This document shows, piece after piece, positions 58,553-64,000 of a DNA stretch of 64,000 bases. Within the stretch, counting starts at the first letter, position 1; the number at the start of each line of letters is the position of its first letter. Source of the DNA: Spizellomyces punctatus DAOM BR117 (Eukaryota; Chytridiomycota; Chytridiomycetes; Spizellomycetales; Spizellomycetaceae); assembly GCF_000182565.1 (NCBI RefSeq), contig NW_015971553.1, forward strand, positions 310,001 to 374,000, written 5' to 3'. A program made the position numbers and the translations under genes. The notes under the pieces were generated by a model, which saw only the letters and a list, made by a program, of their open reading frames with translations, had not been told where the DNA came from and made no database searches.

Positions 58553-61338
58553 TCATCGTCCCGTCTTCAATACAGCAACCTTCCTTGTCAATTTGGACTT
58601 TCTCACCTCTCCATCCCACGTCTGCTCCTCAACAATCGGCATGCGCCCGGCCACATAGACTTGTTCATAATATCTGCCTCCCACCCGCTCTCGGTCCACC
58701 GTCCTCAGCTCCCCCGTCTTCACCCACTTTGATGCCCTCTGATCGATATGGCTGAGCACTATATTCGTCTCAGCATCAACACGGACGTAGATTTTTCCGG
58801 TAAGCCGCACCGTCGAGTTTGGGATGTCGTCATTGTCCTTTTTGAGGCCAGTAGGACTGGAAAGTTGTTCGGGATGGACATGAGTGATGCTAGTCACCTC
58901 CATGTATTCAAATTGTTCTTGGACTTCAGTGGGGTCCCGGGTAATAGGGGAAGGACGGCCGCGTTGGCGGAAGGGTTTGACCAGCCGAATCAGCTCGCCC
59001 ACGCTGATGCGTTCGGCGCCCAAGCGCACATGCTTAATGCTAGTTTCTACGAATCCGGGTTTGATGGGGGAAACTCGTTGGCTATCGATTTCCGAGTCCG
59101 TGGCAGTGCTCTCACCCTCTCCCGCCACTAAGCTGCTCTCTGGAACTTTCCCAGCACCGTCCTTGGTTTTCTTTGCTGCTTTCACGGTTTTCAAAGTCAC
59201 ATCCACGTTGAGAAAAATGTCAACGACATCGCCAAATCCTGTTGGAGATTTGGTCCACCTTCTTTCGGCGGTGTGATGCTCGTCCGGCGCGGCCCACCCC
59301 GTACTCAAGCTTATGGCTTGGGTGACGGCACGGTTGAAAACTGCGTCATCGGTGATATGGGGCTTTTGGCTGAGGTACGGGACAACCTTTGATGCTGGAC
59401 ATTGGATGTAATATTCGCCCTGGTAGTTGGCATCTTGAAGACGGCGTGGCGTTGGCAAGGTCAGTAAAGGGGCATGTGGAAGAAGGCGGAGAATGTAGTG
59501 GTGCCCAGGCGTTGATGAAGGTAGAAATGCCGCCTCTTCAGCAGCAGGAGCCGCGGACGGTTGTAAACCAGGCTCTTCCCGTTTGTCTTCCTTTTGGATG
59601 GTGTCCAGCAAACTGACCTCGCTCCCTGCTTCGGATATCTTACTTTCGCTAACGTCACTTGCTTCCTCTCCACCGTCAAGTTCCTGGTCCTTTCCTTCCT
59701 TTCCTTCAGATTCATCAGATTCATCCGCCTTGTTTTTCTTTTGCTGGTAGTCTTGTTCAACAAACTGCTGCACGCCTTTTCCTTTTCCCTTGCCGGACGC
59801 TGAACCCTCCTTACGCTTCCTCTTCTTACTGCTAGTGTCGACGACACTGGAGCGGGTTCGCTTGTGGTCAAATTCCCACAGGTCCTCTGGACCAATACCC
59901 TTCACATCCTCTGGGCTCAGGCAACCCCATATCCAGCCCTTATAGCCCTTGGACCCTTTGGAATAGGATGCACGTACATCTTCAATTGATTCTAATTCAG
60001 GTTCAATGGCGTAAGGAGTACGTTCGCGCGGTTGTTGCGGGCGCTTCTGCTTTGGAATAGGATATGGCTCTTTGAATATAGGTTGCGATGAAGGTCCAGG
60101 TAACGATGAGGATGATGGTGATGCTGCCGGTGTGGATGAATTTTTGATTGTGGATGATGCTGTTTCGCCGTCTGGCAAGGCCTTCTCGGTTTTCGCTCTT
60201 TTGGATGGTGATTCTAGGGTATCGAGAACGTCCGAAGTACGTTTGCAACGGGGTCTTTTAGGAGTCAAGTCAAAGTACTTTTCTTGGACAATTGATGATA
60301 AGGCTTGAAGTGGTTTTTGACCTTTAGTATCCCATCTTGCAATGACCTGGCAAAGCCACATTCTCTTAGCATCCATATCGGTAGATGCGGGATGATTCAT
60401 CGGAGCCCAGACAAGCTCTCCGGGTCGGTTGTAGGAGAACCATGAACGATCTTCAGGTGGACTGGATGTGGCGGGAGGTAGCTGACCAGGTACAGCCGTT
60501 GGGAAAGTCTTGCGACCGTCGGAAATAATTCCAGGCTTTTTCGCTTCTTTCAACTTTTTGGGCGACCTTGATTGAGGTTCCGAATCGGATCGAGCTTTTG
60601 GCGGTCGGCCGCGTTTCCTTGTAAGTACTCTGGACGTTTCTTCAGATGTTCCCTGCTGATGCCAGCGACCCATGAGCTCCTCATGTTCTCGCATCCGTTC
60701 ACGGAACTTTATCTTTTCAGTGACTCGTGCAGAACGCCGGATTTCGCTGTGTGAAGTTTCTGCTGCTGCGGGGTGCGTCGAGGTGATTTCAGTCTGCGCA
60801 GCCGATGTTGGGACGCCGCCGCGGCTTTTGGGAGGACGACCGCGACGCTTGGGTTCGTGCGCTGGGAGTGACAAGTGAGGGATATCGCTTGACGCTGAGA
60901 ATGTATCAAGGCTGGGTTTTTCCGGGGAGGAGACGGATGGATCCGTCTCGGACGAGCTCGTTGGCACAAGCACTGGATACGTAAAAGGCTCACTTTCAAG
61001 AAAAAGCTCTATTTTTGGTTGAAACTTAACCAGTGGATGGCGCATAAAGACGGCAGCGCTATGGTCTTCGTTATCGGAGAAATCGGACCATACTTCAGAG
61101 CCTATGGATTTAAAGAAGGGGAAAGAAGGAACAGAAACCAGCAGGTGAGAAACAAGATGAGGAAATACCCAAACCCTCACACCAATGGCATTATCGGAAC
61201 AGAACGGAGCATTGCTCCACAGCAAACGATGTAAAACCTACCATCCGAGTCATACTTGTCGCCGAATAATCTAAAGTTATTGTGACCGTCTACCAGTGAA
61301 GGCTCTTCAGCCTTGATTTGTTCCGTTTCGGTTGCCAT
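58553..61338 (-). CDS. Clr2-like (cryptic loci regulator 2) AT-hook chromatin protein
   Basis: Two exons. The first (ATG at 61338, MATETEQIKAEEP) joins through G|GC to SEVWSDFSDNEDHSAAVFMR, and the second is one long frame to 58553. About 870 residues, nuclear. Two AT-hooks are clear: KRRGRPPKSRGG near 60840 and RKRGRPPKARS near 60610. Next comes the block SWFSYNRPGELVWAPMNHPA and MWLCQVIARWDTKGQKPLQA near 60450-60300, which resembles the GELVWA...W domain of Clr2, a subunit of the fission-yeast SHREC silencing complex. A basic linker (SSKKRKRKEG), an acidic stretch and a C-terminal folded-looking region (VSVGELIRLVKPFRQR-like segment near 58990, GKIYVRVDAETNIVLSHID, GGRYYEQVYVAGRMPIVEEQ) follow. 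AT-hooks are sure; the Clr2 name rests on pattern memory and is tentative. Confidence 0.68.
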
Positions 61339-62815
61339 TCTGCAGCGCAGAAATGAAGCGTCCGAAAGCAAAACAAAAAAAAGAAAGAAGCTGGATGTGG
61401 TTGTGCCAAAGGATTAATACCATAAAATTGAGTCAAGGAATACCAGTGCACTTGTTTGCTCACTAAATGTAGCAGGATTGCTCAAAGGTTGAATTTCCGT
61501 AGGTCAAAAATAAGAGTCGGCCTTTTTTTTTTGAAGAACCAAACGGCGGCAATTATCCGAAAGCCTTTTTTAAATTCCCTCCACTAGTGGGAGCACGAGG
61601 ACGGATTATTTAACAAATTCTTGAACGTCTGAGTTGATGTCAGAATATAAAAAACCAGTCGTAAAAGTAGGCAAAAGAATGGGGGCAAGTCCCAAGAATA
61701 GCCACGGGATTAAAGCAAGTCAAGTCCCAAAAGTGTGCAACAAAAAGCGAGACGCGAACAGGGGGGCAAGTCCAGTGCTTGAAATTTCAACAGAATTTAA
61801 AAGAGTTGAAAGTTTACTTGGTTAACAGTCACGTGTCTCTCAACTTACCCCAATACGTTTTTTTTTATTTTATTTAATAGATATGAGGAAATGGAGCAAG
61901 CAAAGGTGAGGTAGACGATAGCATACATGCATGTAAAAGTGATGTATCCGTGTCCCAAATGTCAAATTATGTACAAAGCAATACAATTTGAATGCCAGTC
62001 CAACGATAACCAAGATGGAACAAAAGAACACGTACGAAAACTTGAGCAATGGGGGCGTGCAGAGTGTCGAAAATCAGTGTCTAGTAAATGACGCTGCACA
62101 CAAAGCATTGCACGGGACATTATGCCAGTATCCGTGGTTGCCTGCAAGACGACATGGCTGACTAATGTTGATGTAACTCCGACATGGGGGGCAAAGCACA
62201 TGGGCAGACAAAAAGGAGGGATAGGACTAGGATATAAGGGACGGAAATATAAAAAAAACTAGATATTCCATACCGTAGTCAAGAGCCGTGGCATTCCCCT
62301 GCCTGCACAGAAGAAGACTAAGTTGGAATAACTGGGTAACTAGTGGGCGGCTGCATGTACTTGTGCAGTTTTCCAATTGTTTTTGCAGTTTACAAGAGTC
62401 GTAACGATATGCAAATCAATCCTCAATGACGAAGGAAAATAGGGGTTTTCTACGGGTGTGGACGCCTCCCAGCATCCCCTTTATTTCCATCGCCTGTGTT
62501 AATTACCATGGAGTATTATAACCGTGTTGCGACATATACAATAAATATAAGATATAAGGGTCATTAAGGCAGCTTGGAAATCTAGCGATGCAGAACAAAA
62601 AAAAAGGCACATATTTTTACGTATTGCAGCCATAAAAAAAAATCAGGTTACAAGTAGACAACATATCGTCCTCAATCTAATGCTAACACAAGAAGAGATA
62701 TCATCATCCTCGCGACCGCCGATATTGCGGACCACCACAAAGGAAGATTTTCTATCGGCCATAAACTTCACCATATCCTTCGCTAACGTAACCAAAGCCA
62801 CCCAACGAAAACAAC
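61339..62815. other. 1.5 kb intergenic region
   Basis: Lies between the Clr2-like start and the PAK stop, both on the minus strand. It holds A/T homopolymer runs and a cluster of CAAGTCC repeats at 61681-61773. A 79-codon minus frame at 61962-62201 has no support. Confidence 0.5.
61681..61773 (+). repeat. Cluster of CAAGTCC repeats
   Basis: GGGGGCAAGTCC occurs at 61681-61692 and 61762-61773, and CAAGTCCCAA at 61686-61695 and 61721-61730. That makes three CAAGTCC cores in about 90 bp, upstream of the Clr2-like gene. Could be binding sites or decayed tandem repeat. Confidence 0.5.
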
Positions 62816-64000
62816 CTACTTTTTGGTTGTTCGCTTGACTAATGGAGTCAATGCACTCGACGGCGCTGCGATTCTCAAGAAGGGATGCTGTAGCAACTCA
62901 TCTGCTGTGGCCCGCTTAGCAACATCCACTTCCAGACACCGTCCCAAAAAGTTCTTAAACACGCCGCTCAACTTTTCGGGGCTTTTCAACGTAGGAGTAC
63001 CGTTCGTTGCAATGAGGTAAAGCGCTTTAAGTGGCTCTTCTTCCAAATATGGCGGTTCGCCTTCAATCATTTCAATAGCCATGATTCCCAAGGACCAGAT
63101 ATCAACTTTTGCACCGTATTCTTTTTGCTTGACGACTTCCGGAGCCATCCAGTAAGGAGTACCGACCATTGTAGCACGTTTGCCCCGATCCGCAGTCAGT
63201 TTGGCACAGAAACCAAAATCTGTAATTTTCACGTGTCCTTCAGAGTCCAAAAGCACGTTATCACTCTTAATGTCTCGGTGGATAATGCTACGATTGTGCA
63301 GGTGGTGTAGACCCTTTATGGTTTCACAGCAGATTGCGGCGATTTGCGGCTCGTTCATTGTGTTGTTGTCAATAATGTCGGTTAATGGCCCTCCCTCCAT
63401 GTACTCCATGACCACCCACAACTCGCTCTTCACCAAGAAACTGTCGAGGTAGTTTACAATGTTTGGATGCTGGCTCTCCTTCATTACCAGGATCTCGTTT
63501 ACGATGAGCTCCTTACGAGGTTGGTTAGCCAGGTCCATCTGTTTGATGGCTACCACTGTGTTGTTGCCCGTGTTACGTGCGACAAATACAGAACCAGATG
63601 CTCTATAAACGATCAAATGTTAAGATGAGCACGAAAATTCGAGTCTGTGATAACCGCATGCTGATCACATACCCTTGACCGACTTTCTTGACTTTGGCAT
63701 AAAGAATGGTCGGATCTCCTTTGGAAACCACTGCTCGCAATTTCTCCATAATCTGTGCTTCCGACATTGTCGACAATCGTGTGTCTCGGCCTTTTGGGCT
63801 CTTTGTCGGAGCTGCAGTTGGAGCAGATGGTTCTTTAACTGGAGCCGGAGGACGCGCCGGCACATCCTGTGGCCGCGATGGTTGCGGGGGCGGTAGTCGC
63901 GAAGAGCCCCCATTTGTGTAAGCGCTCCCATTGGGGTACGCTGGCTGGCTAGGCGGTGGGGCATATTGCTGTCGATCTCGGGTGCGATCCAATGTCTCAG
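62816..64000 (-). CDS. PAK/Cla4-Ste20-type p21-activated kinase, N-terminus beyond window edge
   Basis: Ser/Thr kinase acting downstream of Cdc42/Rac in polarity. The right edge cuts the gene, so any CRIB or PH domain lies outside. Visible from 63992: a Pro-rich linker, then [20 protein letters not shown] and [11 protein letters not shown], an intron near 63604-63672, and the kinase domain SGSVFVARN (glycine loop), VVAIKQMDL (catalytic Lys), [20 protein letters not shown] (helix C Glu), [28 protein letters not shown] (HRD loop), [10 protein letters not shown] (DFG), the activation loop [17 protein letters not shown] and [20 protein letters not shown]. The GTPYWMAPE with preceding Thr is diagnostic of the STE20/PAK group. 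All catalytic residues are present. Ends HPFLRIAAP and a basic tail, stop at 62816. The short insert before the kinase domain suits the Cla4 branch. Confidence 0.94.

Noticed and set aside
9343-64000. Functional cluster of chromatin and SUMO genes
   Set aside because: The genes are on both strands, separated by unrelated housekeeping genes, with no shared promoter features; normal gene order explains it.

Overview
This 64 kb window reads as nuclear DNA of an intron-rich fungus. The evidence is a division-1 chitin synthase, a NOT4/Mot2 ubiquitin ligase, an Ies2-type INO80 subunit, a Clr2-like silencing protein, a PAK/Cla4-type kinase and many short GT-AG introns of roughly 50-100 nt. RNF121, CLPTM1, NIPA and an ATRX/ARIP4-type remodeler argue against a yeast and are compatible with a filamentous or early-diverging fungus; the species cannot be fixed from sequence alone. 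I count 24 protein genes (two cut by the window edges), one intact tRNA gene and one degraded tRNA-like element. A 100-N assembly gap lies inside the chitin synthase gene.

Layout. 0-3.4 kb (-): C-terminus-truncated CLC chloride transporter with divergent signature motifs. 3.4-5.4 kb: no convincing gene. 5.4-7.2 kb (+): Ser/Thr-rich single-pass membrane protein. 7.6-9.1 kb (-): proline iminopeptidase. 9.3-17.5 kb (-): very large SNF2 remodeler of the ATRX/ARIP4 group with an N-terminal SAM domain. 18.4-19.8 kb (+): NIPA magnesium transporter. 19.9-22.8 kb (+): CLPTM1. 22.9-25.7 kb (-): AlkB-like Fe(II)/2OG dioxygenase with zinc ribbons. 26.2-29.8 kb (-): large unrecognised low-complexity protein. 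30.2-33.0 kb (-): NOT4. 33.9-36.4 kb (-): PIAS/Siz SUMO ligase. 37.0-38.0 kb (-): secreted-N-terminus, single-pass SH3 protein. 39.2-39.9 kb (+): cofilin. 40.2-41.0 kb (-): RVxF-containing small protein. 41.8-42.8 kb (+): short-chain dehydrogenase. 43.1-44.5 kb (+): INO80 subunit B/Ies2. 44.9-46.0 kb (+): RNF121. 46.3-46.8 kb (+): secreted Ser/Thr/Pro-rich protein. 47.6-47.9 kb (+): CYSTM micro-protein. 48.1-49.9 kb (-): zinc-finger-like protein. 51.0-51.8 kb (+): Hsp20. 52.4-53.0 kb (+): unrecognised small protein. 53.2-56.9 kb (-): chitin synthase. 57.6-58.0 kb: tRNA-like element and tRNA-Ile. 58.6-61.3 kb (-): Clr2-like AT-hook protein. 62.8-64 kb (-): PAK kinase, N-terminus beyond the edge.

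The genes do not form a pathway cluster. Several touch chromatin or SUMO/ubiquitin control (ATRX/ARIP4-like, Ies2, Clr2-like, PIAS, NOT4, RNF121), and several touch the cell surface and cytoskeleton (chitin synthase, SH3 membrane protein, PAK, cofilin), but this looks like ordinary eukaryotic gene order. The points most worth checking are the CLC with altered gating and selectivity motifs, the SAM-SNF2 fusion, the zinc-ribbon AlkB protein, two microexons of about 20 nt, a perfect heat-shock element at hsp20, and a tRNA-derived SINE candidate next to the true tRNA gene.
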